Positions 1 to 8,598 of a stretch of 61,719 nt of DNA are shown here, piece after piece. Source of the stretch: Oscillospiraceae bacterium (GTDB lineage: Bacteria > Bacillota > Clostridia > UBA1212 > UBA1255). A program made the translations under genes and the position numbers. The DNA lies in the NCBI GenBank assembly GCA_015069165.1, contig SVJD01000007.1, positions 2,844-64,562 on the forward strand, given 5' to 3'. A model generated the notes under the pieces. It saw only the letters and a program-made list of their open reading frames with translations. It was not told where the DNA came from and made no database searches. Position 1 is the stretch's first letter. Each line of letters opens with the position of its first letter.

Positions 1-370
1 TCGCCAACTTTTCCGCCAGGGCAACATATTATTTCTGTTTTAGCTTTATCAAATAATACTCCATCTTCACTTAAATAAGTGAGATTATCTTCTGATACTG
101 TTATACTCGTCAACGAACTGCAGCCATAAAACGCCCAATCTCCTATGCTCGTCACGCCATTAGGTATCGTTATGCTTGTTAACGAACTGCAGTCATTAAA
201 CGCATCATCGCCTATGCTCGTCACGCCGTTAGGTATTGTATATTCGCCAACTTTTCCGCCAGGGCAACATATTATTTCTGTTTTAGCTTTATCAAATAAT
301 ACTCCATCTTCACTTAAATAAGTGAGATTATCTTCTGATACTGTTATACTCGTCAACGAACTGCAGCCAT
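1..370. repeat. recently duplicated LRR-coding module
   Basis: Bases 1-127 and 244-370 are identical over 127 nt, an offset of 243 bp (81 codons, frame preserved). A diverged third copy lies around 611-750. The identity reaches third codon positions, so the copy is recent, probably by unequal recombination inside the LRR gene. Confidence 0.9.
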
Positions 371-2438
371 CAAACGCATCATCGCATATACTCGTCACGC
401 TGTCAGGTATCGTTATGCTTGTTAACGAACTACAGTGTTCAAACGCTCCAAATCCTATACTCGTTACGCTGTTAGGTATCATTATGCTTGTTAACGAACT
501 ACAGTACAAAAACGCATAATTTCCTATGCTCGTCACACTGTCAGGGATTGTTATGCTTGTTAACGAACTGCAATCAGAAAACGCACTATATTCTATGCTC
601 GTTACGCTGTCTGGGATTGTATATTCCCCAACTTTACCACCAGGGCAACATATAAGTATTGTTTTTTCTTTATTCAACAGTACTCCATCATCACTTGAAT
701 AAGTGTGATTATCTGCTGATACTGTTATGCTTGTTAACGAACTACAATCATCAAACGCTCGATATCCTATGCTCGTTACACCGTCCGGTATCGTTATGCT
801 TGTTAACGAACTGCAATAATAAAACGCAGAATCCCCTATACTCGTTACCGGATAACCTTCTATTTTTTCCGGTATTACTACTTCTGTTGCACTTCCTATG
901 TAGTTTGTAATCGTTACTTTGCCATTTTTAATTGAATATTCAAAATCAGTCACAGGTGATTCATTTGTCGGTTCAGCGGTAGGTTCTACTGTCGGCACTG
1001 TCGTAGGCTCTGTTGTAGGAACTATCGGTGATGTTGCTGTCGGTGTTGCTGTCGGTGTTGAAGTTGGTATTATTGTCGGAAATGATGTAGTATCTGTTGT
1101 TTTATCCGATCCGGCAACTAAAACAATTTTTGACACAAGCGCTTCCATACCTGTTGCGTTGTAGTGTGAAAGGAAAATTTCACCATTGTAATCAACATCT
1201 GTCAAATCAATTTCACATGTTCTCTCTCCATTTGCCCAAGCGCCTGTTGAATTTGCAGTATCTTGCTGTGCAAGGATTCCTGCTTCTTCTCTCTTATCTA
1301 CGCTTGCATATCCTACTGTAATTCCGTTTTTGCAAAGTGCAAACATAGAATTACAAGGCATATCATCATATTTATTCAAATAAGGATGATGTGTTGCATA
1401 TGTAATAATAAGTTTGCTGTAATTCGAAAGATCAAGTATTCCCAACGAATGAACATTTACATAACCCAACATCAAACAAACTTTGTCGCCATAACCGTGT
1501 GGTGTATATTCCGCTTTACCTCCCAAAGCCGCAAGATCAAATTCAACATCTTCTACAGGAACATCATTACCGCTTGTCGGTTCTGCTGTTGGAGCCTCTG
1601 TTGAAAAAAATATAGGAGGATGGTATGTAGGCGACAATGCATTATCTTCAAATACATATGTAATCTTTGTTGAACAATACGGATTTCCGCTAGAATCACC
1701 AATATCTGTAACTTCAGAAAAAGAAGCCGTTACACCTTCTCCCAAAGCAAAAGATTCCTCAAAAGATTTGCTATGCGTAATTGTTCTGCAAGTAATAGTA
1801 TTTACATCAAAAATATTATTTCCAATTAAATTTACTGTAGCATTATTTCTAAATTCAATTGCACTGTTTCTGCCAGCAGAATCTTTGGTCAAATCAGGTT
1901 TAAATTCAGCAAAATCAGCAAATCTTGTATTTTCAACAACAACAGTAGCTGTTTCGCTTACAACATCAAGACCAGCTTTTCCCGAGGTTAAAACGCAATC
2001 TTTGATTGTAACATTAGGACTTTCTGTTATAAAAATTGCATCCCCGCCTCCGTATGCACCAATAACAGTAATACCATCTAACACAACTGTAGCATTTCCG
2101 CTAATATCAATAGCATCACCTACTAAGCTAGCATCAATTATACCTGTTTTATCATCGCTACTGTCCATAATTGTTATATTACCACCTGTAATATACAAAT
2201 TTCCTGACCATGTAAATCCATTTAGATCAATTACATACTCTCCTGATGAAAAATACATATTTCCGATAATATCATCCTGAAGAACAGACTCACCGGGTAC
2301 AATGTCACTAGTCTTTAAAACACCATTTAAAGTATCGCTCCCAATAATAGTTTCTGCCATTATGCTAAAAGGCAAGCTTGTCACTATAAGTGTTATCACA
2401 GTAAAAAGCACTAAAAACTTTTTTATTACTTTTTTCAT
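1..2438 (-). CDS. BspA-like leucine-rich-repeat surface protein, C-terminus beyond window
   Basis: The minus-strand frame is open from the ATG at 2438 to the window edge (812 codons, no stop seen), so the C-terminus is missing. GGAGG lies just upstream of the ATG. Residues 1-30 are a signal peptide (MKKVIKKF, hydrophobic core, then AET). Residues about 30-240 look like a parallel beta-helix, with repeated N-V-T-I-style strands. A beta-sandwich-like section follows to about 450, then a Thr/Pro-rich linker (about 453-495). From about 510 there are BspA-type (LRR_5) repeats of 23 residues, consensus SSLTSITIPxxVTSIGxxAFxxC. They are interrupted by a longer module ending in CCPGGKVGEYTI. Family knowledge: such proteins are exported and bind host or bacterial surfaces. 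The ligand and the mode of surface anchoring cannot be seen here. Confidence 0.85.
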   Translation of the reverse strand, partial: MKKVIKKFLVLFTVITLIVTSLPFSIMAETIIGSDTLNGVLKTSDIVPGESVLQDDIIGNMYFSSGEYVIDLNGFTWSGNLYITGGNITIMDSSDDKTGIIDASLVGDAIDISGNATVVLDGITVIGAYGGGDAIFITESPNVTIKDCVLTSGKAGLDVVSETATVVVENTRFADFAEFKPDLTKDSAGRNSAIEFRNNATVNLIGNNIFDVNTITCRTITHSKSFEESFALGEGVTASFSEVTDIGDSSGNPYCSTKITYVFEDNALSPTYHPPIFFSTEAPTAEPTSGNDVPVEDVEFDLAALGGKAEYTPHGYGDKVCLMLGYVNVHSLGILDLSNYSKLIITYATHHPYLNKYDDMPCNSMFALCKNGITVGYASVDKREEAGILAQQDTANSTGAWANGERTCEIDLTDVDYNGEIFLSHYNATGMEALVSKIVLVAGSDKTTDTTSFPTIIPTSTPTATPTATSPIVPTTEPTTVPTVEPTAEPTNESPVTDFEYSIKNGKVTITNYIGSATEVVIPEKIEGYPVTSIGDSAFYYCSSLTSITIPDGVTSIGYRAFDDCSSLTSITVSADNHTYSSDDGVLLNKEKTILICCPGGKVGEYTIPDSVTSIEYSAFSDCSSLTSITIPDSVTSIGNYAFLYCSSLTSIMIPNSVTSIGFGAFEHCSSLTSITIPDSVTSICDDAFDGCSSLTSITVSEDNLTYLSEDGVLFDKAKTEIICCPGGKVGEYTIPNGVTSIGDDAFNDCSSLTSITIPNGVTSIGDWAFYGCSSLTSITVSEDNLTYLSEDGVLFDKAKTEIICCPGGKVG

Positions 2439-2452
2439 ATTTTTCCTCCAAA

Positions 2453-2494
2453 AAACAAACCAACAAGCATTGCTCAAAGAGCAACACTTGTCGG
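2453..2494 (-). terminator. rho-independent terminator after the cohesin-like gene
   Basis: Read leftwards, a long imperfect stem (CCGACAAGTGTTGCTC, loop TTT, GAGCAATGCTTGTTGG) is followed by TTTGTTTTTT. It lies between the stop at 2513 and the LRR gene start at 2438. The LRR gene therefore probably has its own promoter or depends on read-through. Confidence 0.75.
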
Positions 2495-2512
2495 TCTAAA
2501 TATGCTAATATA

Positions 2513-3736
2513 TTAAGCTTTTATATTTTTCTTTTTTGCTAATGTAATTACACAAATAACACCTACAGCCGCTAACGCGAACAGAACTAAAGTGAATGTC
2601 AACGTATCACCCGTTTGCGGATTTTTCTCTTGATCATCCGGTGTTTCAGAAGCATCGGGCTTTTCAGGTTTCGGGGATTCTTCCGGAGTTACAGGTTTTT
2701 CCAAAACTGGAATTTCTTCTGTTTTAGTTTCTCCGCACTCTGTACAAGTGTATTTCTTTTCACCTTTTGTTTCATAAGTCGCAGGTGTTACAATTTCACC
2801 ATCATTCCATGTATGGTCAGAATACTTTACATCGCCACATACACAGAATTGTTTGTGTTGTGTTTCATTATGCTGTTCACATTCTCCATATACATGGTCT
2901 GTCATTACAGGAATTATCGCTTTCTTGTTCACGCCACAACCTGTACACGTATATTGCATCTCTCCCTCAGTTGTATGTGTAGCAGGTGTTACAACTTCGC
3001 CATTATTCCATGTATGGTTTGCATACTTTACATCGCCACACTCGCACGACTGCTTATGCTGTGTGTCATTATGCTGCTCTATTGCCCCATAAGCGTGTGC
3101 AGAATCTTTGGGAATTTCCGTATTCTTTGTTGCACCACAGCCCGTACAAGTATATTTCATACTACCAACTGTTGTATGTGTTGCAGGTGTTACAACTTCA
3201 CCGTTATTCCATGTATGGTTTGCATACTTTACATCGCCACACTCGCATGATTGTTTATGTTGTGTGTCGTTGTGTTGTGTCCATTCACCGTATGAATGTT
3301 GGCAGATAACTTCAACTGTATTTTCGACAAGTTCAGTAACTCCTCCAACATTAACTTGTGCACCTACAGTAGCTTCTCCAAAATCCGCATCAGATTTAAC
3401 CTTTAAAACAAATGAAGCTATATCTCCGTTTACATCAGTTTCTGATGTAAATGCTGCAACACCTACACCATCTTTAAAATCTGTCAACATTGCACCTGTA
3501 ACAAGCATTTCGCCTGAAACAAATTCAAATACATTAGTATCAAATGCCACAACAGCTCCCAACGACTTCGTTTTAGATGTACCGGAAACACTTATCGTAA
3601 ATGAAACCGTATCCCCACGCTTTAATGTTGAAGAACTTGCTGTAATTTCGTATGCAGGTGCCGCTTTAGCGATAACTAAAGAACTGCATACAAGAGCTAT
3701 ACAAACAATGAATAAAACTAATTTTCTCTTAAACAA
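2513..3736 (-). CDS. cell-wall-anchored cohesin-like protein with three zinc-ribbon-like repeats
   Basis: I chose the TTG at 3736 because AAGGAG sits 9 nt upstream and the protein then begins with a clean signal peptide (MFKRKLVLFIVCIALVCSS). The earlier in-frame start at 3766 would lie at or before the expected transcription start. Residues about 27-140 look like a cohesin-type beta-sandwich (LKRGDTVSFTISVSG, then VVAFDTNVFEFVSG). Three repeats of about 60 residues follow, each with CECGD or CVCGD, HTWN, and YTCTGCG or YTCTECG ahead of an IP dipeptide, suggesting zinc-ribbon-like folds. An acidic Pro-rich linker leads to NPQTGD, a transmembrane helix and a KKK tail, a sortase-type wall-sorting signal. 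No catalytic domain is seen. Likely surface adhesion or scaffold; partner unknown. Confidence 0.8.
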   Translation of the reverse strand: MFKRKLVLFIVCIALVCSSLVIAKAAPAYEITASSSTLKRGDTVSFTISVSGTSKTKSLGAVVAFDTNVFEFVSGEMLVTGAMLTDFKDGVGVAAFTSETDVNGDIASFVLKVKSDADFGEATVGAQVNVGGVTELVENTVEVICQHSYGEWTQHNDTQHKQSCECGDVKYANHTWNNGEVVTPATHTTVGSMKYTCTGCGATKNTEIPKDSAHAYGAIEQHNDTQHKQSCECGDVKYANHTWNNGEVVTPATHTTEGEMQYTCTGCGVNKKAIIPVMTDHVYGECEQHNETQHKQFCVCGDVKYSDHTWNDGEIVTPATYETKGEKKYTCTECGETKTEEIPVLEKPVTPEESPKPEKPDASETPDDQEKNPQTGDTLTFTLVLFALAAVGVICVITLAKKKNIKA

Positions 3737-3768
3737 ACATATCGTCTCCTTAATATAGATTTGCAACT

Positions 3769-3797
3769 ATTGTATATCTATAGATATAATTTGTCAA
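3769..3797 (-). promoter_or_regulatory. sigma-A promoter of the cohesin-like gene
   Basis: On the minus strand TTGACA (3797-3792) is separated by exactly 17 nt from TACAAT (3774-3769). The predicted start of transcription is near 3762, leaving a short leader ahead of the TTG at 3736. Confidence 0.75.
3773..3788. promoter_or_regulatory. perfect 16-bp palindrome in the promoter spacer (candidate operator)
   Basis: TATATCTATAGATATA is a perfect palindrome filling most of the -35/-10 spacer of the cohesin-like gene. It lies about 85 bp before the divergent XRE-type regulator gene. A repressor bound here would block the promoter; that the neighbouring regulator binds it is inference. Confidence 0.5.
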
Positions 3798-3872
3798 TAC
3801 TTTAGATGTAATTAGTATCACTTTTTGATGTTATTCTATTAAAAGTTATCTTTATTGAAATGAGGGTTTATT

Positions 3873-4151
3873 TTGGATGTCGGTAAAAGAATTACTTTCT
3901 TGAGGGAGAAAAAAGGCATAACAGTAAACAAACTTGCAAATCTTTCAGGTGTTTCTCAAAGTTATCTCAGAGACATAGAATTAGGCAAAAAACAGCCCAC
4001 TGTAGAATATCTGGAATATATATGTTATGGTCTTGATATTTCCCTAAAGGATTTTTTCGATACGGACAACAGCAGCGAGCTGAACGGAACTCTTTCCAAG
4101 CTTACGGATAAACAGAGAAAAAAATTGCAAGAATTTCTTGAAACTTTGTAG
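3873..4151 (+). CDS. XRE-family transcriptional regulator
   Basis: This 92-residue protein is a compact HTH_3 (Cro/C1-type) regulator. Residues about 5-60 contain the helix-turn-helix (LREKKGITVNKLANLSGVSQSYLRDIELGKKQPTVEYLEYIC split over helices 1-4). The tail (about 65-92) is a short polar helix, TDKQRKKLQEFLETL. The start is a TTG preceded by a TGAGGG ribosome binding site; the overlapping ATG at 3877 is out of frame. It is transcribed away from the cohesin-like gene, and the intergenic region holds a palindromic candidate operator, so auto- or cross-regulation of the surface gene is plausible. The ligand is unknown. Confidence 0.85.
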   Translation: MDVGKRITFLREKKGITVNKLANLSGVSQSYLRDIELGKKQPTVEYLEYICYGLDISLKDFFDTDNSSELNGTLSKLTDKQRKKLQEFLETL

Positions 4152-4217
4152 TACCTTCATATTTGCAGTTTAAAATTTAGGTTTAAAAATTTATTTGAGT
4201 TTTTTCTTATTTTCATA

Positions 4218-4245
4218 TTGAAAAATCAAAAAAAAATGATATAAT
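4218..4245 (+). promoter_or_regulatory. sigma-A promoter of the RNase J gene
   Basis: TTGAAA (4218-4223), a 16-nt spacer and TATAAT (4240-4245). It implies an untranslated leader of about 135 nt before the ATG at 4387. The leader contains a small inverted repeat around 4308-4330 (TCGACTC/GAGTTCGA). Confidence 0.7.
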
Positions 4246-4386
4246 ACTCTCATGTTATATTTGTTCGGTTCTATACTATTATTCGAAGCACCTTTATCGA
4301 CTCTTTGATATGAGTTCGATTGTTGTGTTTTGTAATGATATGTTTGATTTAGAGCATATATTATAATAATGGAGGGTTTATTTTTT

Positions 4387-6129
4387 ATGGCTCAACTTTC
4401 AAAAAATAATAAAAAACTTAGAATTATCCCCTTAGGCGGCATAAGAGAAATCGGAAAGAATCTTACAGTTTTCGAAACTGACAACGATATGATTTTAGTA
4501 GATTGCGGCGTTGCTTTCCCCGAGGATGATATGCCCGGTATCGATGCCGTTATTCCGGATTTTACCTATATATTAGAACACAAGGACAAGCTCAGAGCTA
4601 TAGTGTTAACGCACGGACACGAAGACCACATCGGTGCTCTTCCCTACTTCCTTAAAGAAGTAAACGTTCCGATTTACGGTACAAAGCTGACATTAGCTCT
4701 TGTCGAGAAAAAGCTCGAAGATTTCAATCTTGCCGCAAGTGCAAATCTCCAAGTAGTAAAGCATAGCGAAATGATTATGAAAGGCGATTTTTGTATTGAG
4801 TTTATCCGTACAAACCATAGTATCGCCGATGCTTGTGCACTTGCAATAATCACGCCCTGCGGAATAGTTATCCATACAGGCGACTTTAAAGTTGACTACA
4901 CTCCTATCGATGGTGCTCCCATTGATTTGATGCGTTTTGCCGAGCTTGGAGAAAAAGGTGTGCTTCTGCTTATGGCTGACAGTACCAACGCCGAAAGAAA
5001 AGGCTTTACAATGTCAGAAAAAACTGTCGGTGCGACTTTTGATGATATTTTTTCAAGAACAAAAGGCCGTATAATAGTTGCCACATTCTCTTCTAACGTT
5101 CACAGAGTACAGCAAATCATAGATACTGCCGTTAAATTTAACAGAAAGTGCGTAATTTGCGGTCGAAGCATGGTCAACGTAATTGACGTTGCCTTGCAGA
5201 CAGGTTATATGAAACACACAGAGAACACTTTAATTGATATAGAAGATATTGACAAGTATCCCCCCGAGGAACTTGTTGTTATCACAACAGGCAGTCAAGG
5301 CGAGCCGATGTCAGCTCTTACAAGAATGGCTGTTGCCACACACAGACAGATTGATATTGTTCCCGGTGACACTGTTATCATTTCTGCCAGCCCTATTCCC
5401 GGTAACGAAAAACCAATCAACAAAATGATTGACGAACTTTTCAAACGCGGTGCAAATGTTATTTATAAGTCTTTGGCCGAGGTGCACGTTTCAGGACATG
5501 CTTGTGAGGAAGAGCTTAAACTTATTCAGGCAATCGTAAAACCTAAATACTTTATGCCCGTACACGGCGAATTCCGTATGCTTACAAGGCATAAAGGCGT
5601 TGCAACAAGAATGGGAATGCCGGATGAAAATGTATTTATCATGGATAACGGCCGTGTTCTTGAGTTTAACGGAGACGAAATACGCACAGACGAGGTTGTT
5701 GTTTCCGGAAATGTTCTTATTGATGGTCTCAGCGTTGGTGATATCGGTAATATTGTTCTTCGCGACAGAAGACACCTTGCAGAAGACGGACTTATTGTTG
5801 TTGTTATGTCTGTAAATGCTGAAACGGGAGAAATTCTTTCAGGTCCCGATATTATTTCAAGAGGTTTCGTATATATGAGAGAGTCAGAAGAAATGATTGT
5901 TCATATTAAGCAAGTTGTTCTTGACACCATAAGCAGAATGGATAATTTATCTATTTACAAGAAGCATGATTGGACTCTTAAAAAGACAAGTATAAAAGAC
6001 GCTCTTCACAATTATGTTTATGAGCAAACAAAACGCAATCCTATGATTCTTCCAATTGTAATGGAAATAAATCCGTCTCTTGCTCCTACCCAGCAAGAAA
6101 CCATGGATTTATCTGATGATGAAGAATAA
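4387..6129 (+). CDS. rnj: ribonuclease J
   Basis: This 580-residue protein matches RNase J in length and motifs. The enzyme is a metallo-beta-lactamase/beta-CASP ribonuclease with endonuclease and 5'-3' exonuclease activity in mRNA decay and RNA maturation. The Zn-binding motif HGHEDH is at residues 76-81. HTGDFK, the beta-CASP segments (MVNVIDVALQTGY, TTGSQGEPMSALTRMA) and SGHACEEELK with PVHGEFRML follow, then the C-terminal domain. The ATG at 4387 was chosen because GGAGGG lies 10 nt upstream; an in-frame ATG at 4369 precedes that site. The gene is single, with its own promoter and a strong terminator after it. I cannot tell J1 from J2; it is the only copy here. Confidence 0.95.
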   Translation: MAQLSKNNKKLRIIPLGGIREIGKNLTVFETDNDMILVDCGVAFPEDDMPGIDAVIPDFTYILEHKDKLRAIVLTHGHEDHIGALPYFLKEVNVPIYGTKLTLALVEKKLEDFNLAASANLQVVKHSEMIMKGDFCIEFIRTNHSIADACALAIITPCGIVIHTGDFKVDYTPIDGAPIDLMRFAELGEKGVLLLMADSTNAERKGFTMSEKTVGATFDDIFSRTKGRIIVATFSSNVHRVQQIIDTAVKFNRKCVICGRSMVNVIDVALQTGYMKHTENTLIDIEDIDKYPPEELVVITTGSQGEPMSALTRMAVATHRQIDIVPGDTVIISASPIPGNEKPINKMIDELFKRGANVIYKSLAEVHVSGHACEEELKLIQAIVKPKYFMPVHGEFRMLTRHKGVATRMGMPDENVFIMDNGRVLEFNGDEIRTDEVVVSGNVLIDGLSVGDIGNIVLRDRRHLAEDGLIVVVMSVNAETGEILSGPDIISRGFVYMRESEEMIVHIKQVVLDTISRMDNLSIYKKHDWTLKKTSIKDALHNYVYEQTKRNPMILPIVMEINPSLAPTQQETMDLSDDEE

Positions 6130-6146
6130 AAAAGCAAAATAAAGAA

Positions 6147-6176
6147 GGCGTGCTTTTTGCAGCACGCCTCTTTTTT
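6147..6176. terminator. bidirectional terminator between convergent genes
   Basis: GGCGTGC (6147-6153) pairs with GCACGCC (6162-6168) and is followed by TTTTTT for rightward transcription. Read leftwards the stem is followed by a T-rich stretch, so it can also stop the metallophosphoesterase transcript, whose stop codon is at 6175. Confidence 0.85.
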
Positions 6177-7128
6177 ATCCTCTTTTTAATGTTATCAGTG
6201 ACAAAGTGGGCGGATTATAGAATCTGAATCCTAAAAAACCGTCTGCCCCAAGACCCGGTGAAATGTAATTAAATCTCCCCTGCCCGTCAGAGTGGAGTCC
6301 CGACGTACTGCTTTCTTGCGGAAAAACACCTTCATCCTCGACATATACAGCACCTAAAATCGGCAAACGTATCTGTCCTGCATGAGTGTGCCCCGATATA
6401 GAAAGGTCATAATCAACTTCATTAAGTTTTGTTTTATTAACCTCAGCAAGCCTTGCGTTAACATCGTAATTAATAGGTTTGTGTGTTATACAAATACTGA
6501 AATGTTTATCAACATCAAATTCCACTTCATCAAATGTTTTTTCAACATAGTCGATTCCGGTTAAATATATAACTTCGCCATTCTTTTCTATTGTTGAAAT
6601 AGGATAAACAAACTGTATGCCCATATCTTCAAAACGCTTCATCAGTTCCGTTTTTTCTTTTGGATTAATACACATATTCCAATCATCAGAAAGCTTATTT
6701 GAATTTTGCGGGGTATAATCTGATTCACCTAAAATATAAAAAACAGGAACATTATTGTTTTTTATATCCCCCAGTAAATCAATAATGTCCCAATAGTCAC
6801 CGCTTTCGGGATTTTCCATATAATCTCCGGTGAGTAAAATCATATCATATTCAATACTGTCGATAGCTTCTACAAGATTAGCATTTTCTTCTCCAAATTT
6901 ACGCCCGTGAAGATCACTTATCTGTAGGATTTTATACCCATCAAACGATGCAGGTACTTGTTTATGTGTAACAGTAACATTTTCAACAACAATTCTGCCA
7001 TTGTCATAAAGCGTATAAATGACCAAAGAAAAAAGCACCACAAACAATGCCGCAAGTATAACTATCCACTTACGGCTTTTTTTCTCATAGGAAATAAAAT
7101 TAAAACTGCTTTTTTCTCTGTTAAACAT
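6175..7128 (-). CDS. membrane-anchored metallophosphoesterase with an altered GNH motif
   Basis: A calcineurin-like phosphoesterase of the YkuE type. Near residues 20-45 there is one N-terminal membrane helix (WIVILAALFVVLFSLVIYTLY), so the catalytic domain is probably outside the cytoplasm. Motifs in order are DLHG, GDYMEN, then LGESDY where the family has GNH(D/E), an isolated His in CITHKP, and GHTHAGQ. The Asn and His of the GNH motif, normally a metal ligand and a catalytic residue, are replaced by Glu and Ser. Activity is therefore uncertain. The ATG at 7128 is my preferred start; a TTG at 7134 overlapping the coaX stop is the alternative. It is the last gene of the panT-like/coaX unit. 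Substrate unknown. Confidence 0.75.
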   Translation of the reverse strand: MFNREKSSFNFISYEKKSRKWIVILAALFVVLFSLVIYTLYDNGRIVVENVTVTHKQVPASFDGYKILQISDLHGRKFGEENANLVEAIDSIEYDMILLTGDYMENPESGDYWDIIDLLGDIKNNNVPVFYILGESDYTPQNSNKLSDDWNMCINPKEKTELMKRFEDMGIQFVYPISTIEKNGEVIYLTGIDYVEKTFDEVEFDVDKHFSICITHKPINYDVNARLAEVNKTKLNEVDYDLSISGHTHAGQIRLPILGAVYVEDEGVFPQESSTSGLHSDGQGRFNYISPGLGADGFLGFRFYNPPTLSLITLKRG

Positions 7129-7130
7129 AA

Positions 7131-7895
7131 TCAAATATTTTTCTTATATAATATATACAAACCTTCTAATAAAAGATTGGGATTACATACTATTTTATGC
7201 TTAGTATACTGCGATATTACCTCGGAAAGACCGCCTGTTGCAACAACAAAGCACTCTTTTCCAAGTTCTTCATTAAATCTGTCAATCATACCATCAAGCA
7301 TACTTGCATTACCCAATACCGTTCCTGATTTCATACATTCTACAGTGTTTGAACCTATAGCTTTTTTTGGTGCTTCAATTCCGATTTGCAAAAGCTGTGC
7401 AGCTTTTGCAGTAAGTGCATTCAAAGAAGTTTTTACTCCGGGAAGAATCGCACCTCCCAAAATGGTATTCTTGTCATTTACAACGGTAAGTGTAGTAGCT
7501 GTTCCCATATCTGCAACAATTACAGGTGTAGGATACAAAGCCGCAGCTGCAACACTGTCAACAAGTAAATCACTACCTAATTGTGCAGGGTTGTCAATAC
7601 CGATGTTTATACCGGTTTTCATTCCCGGACCTACCACAAGAGGTTTCTTTCCTATAAGCATTTCAATAGCTTTTGAAAGAGGCTCTGTAATAAGCGGTAC
7701 AACAGAAGAAACAATTGCACCGTCAATAGATTTAACATCAATATTTTTAAGTGCCAGTATAGCTTTAAGCTGTACAGCCGTTTCGTCGGATGTTCTGTTT
7801 TGGTCGGAAGCTAATCTTGAAATCAGGCAAAGCTCGTCATTATCATAAACACCAACTACGATATTTGTATTTCCCACATCTATAGTAAGTACCAT
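7131..7895 (-). CDS. coaX: type III pantothenate kinase
   Basis: At 254 residues this has the length of CoaX, which phosphorylates pantothenate in the first committed step of coenzyme A synthesis. It belongs to the ASKHA fold: the N-terminal phosphate loop DVGNTN is at residues 6-11, followed by ADMGTATTLTVV, GGAILPGVKTS and the C-terminal VVATGGLSEVI. The ATG at 7895 is preceded by an AGAGGAAT-like ribosome binding site. The gene lies 20 bp after an ECF S component on the same strand, a common pairing of vitamin uptake and kinase. Its stop overlaps the possible TTG start of the next gene. Confidence 0.95.
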   Translation of the reverse strand: MVLTIDVGNTNIVVGVYDNDELCLISRLASDQNRTSDETAVQLKAILALKNIDVKSIDGAIVSSVVPLITEPLSKAIEMLIGKKPLVVGPGMKTGINIGIDNPAQLGSDLLVDSVAAAALYPTPVIVADMGTATTLTVVNDKNTILGGAILPGVKTSLNALTAKAAQLLQIGIEAPKKAIGSNTVECMKSGTVLGNASMLDGMIDRFNEELGKECFVVATGGLSEVISQYTKHKIVCNPNLLLEGLYILYKKNI

Positions 7896-7915
7896 AAAAT
7901 CATTCCTCTAAATTA

Positions 7916-8509
7916 TTATTTTCTTCTATTTCCTTTAATAGCGTTTACTATGCCCACAATAACAGGTGCAAGGATAATATTAACAGCTAATTCTATAAGA
8001 AAATTAACACCGGCAAGACCGATAAAAGCAAAATAGAAAGCATTTGTTCCGCCTGCGAACTCAATAAGTTGCGGCTTAAATATTGTAAACATTGCAATCA
8101 AAAATATACCGGTATTTACAATCGGACAAGTAATCGCTGCTGCATAAGAGCCGACAACTCTGCCTGAAGATGTATTTTTTCTTGAAAACAATTTGAAAAC
8201 AAGACCTGAAAAATAGCCTGCGGCGCAACCTTTTATAAAACAAACCACGGTAGTTGCTACAGGATTTGCCAACCACAAACCATCTACAGCTCCGGAAAGG
8301 TAACCGGCAACAATTATTGCGCCAAATACTCCTCCGAGTATTGCTCCTGCAACGGGTCCGTAAAGTGCCGCCCCGACAACGATGGGTAAAAGAACCAATG
8401 AAATGGAAACATCACCGAATTTGATATAGTTTCCGATGAATTGCAACACAACAACAACGGCTGCAAGCATTGCAATGCCAACAAGTTTTTGAACATTTAA
8501 TTTTTTCAT
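7916..8509 (-). CDS. ECF transporter S component, probable pantothenate-specific (PanT-like)
   Basis: This is a 197-residue, very hydrophobic protein with about six membrane helices and a basic tail (GNRRK), typical of substrate-binding S components of energy-coupling-factor vitamin transporters. The N-terminal MKKLNVQKLVGIAMLAA helix has the small-residue face used to dock on the EcfT subunit. GGAGG precedes the ATG. Its place directly before coaX suggests pantothenate as substrate; that is inference, since S-component specificity cannot be read from these motifs. The shared EcfA/EcfT module is not in this window. Confidence 0.75.
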   Translation of the reverse strand: MKKLNVQKLVGIAMLAAVVVVLQFIGNYIKFGDVSISLVLLPIVVGAALYGPVAGAILGGVFGAIIVAGYLSGAVDGLWLANPVATTVVCFIKGCAAGYFSGLVFKLFSRKNTSSGRVVGSYAAAITCPIVNTGIFLIAMFTIFKPQLIEFAGGTNAFYFAFIGLAGVNFLIELAVNIILAPVIVGIVNAIKGNRRK

Positions 8510-8598
8510 ATAAATACCTCCTGCTGCTGTTCCTTAGGCGGATACAGCGCAAACCAATATTAACACATCAAAAATCACTTTTCAACTTTAAAATTTTC

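Noticed and set aside
919-1164. Plus-strand Val/Gly-rich frame opposite the LRR gene linker
   Set aside because: It is the antisense shadow of the Thr/Pro-rich linker and has no ribosome binding site.
4308-4330. T-box or other structured leader in the RNase J 5' region
   Set aside because: Only one short inverted repeat is visible, with no T-box sequence or terminator/antiterminator pair.
8510-8598. Riboswitch in front of the ECF S component
   Set aside because: The 89-bp gap is short and shows no conserved riboswitch core that I recognise; only a small GCTGT/ACAGC stem is seen.
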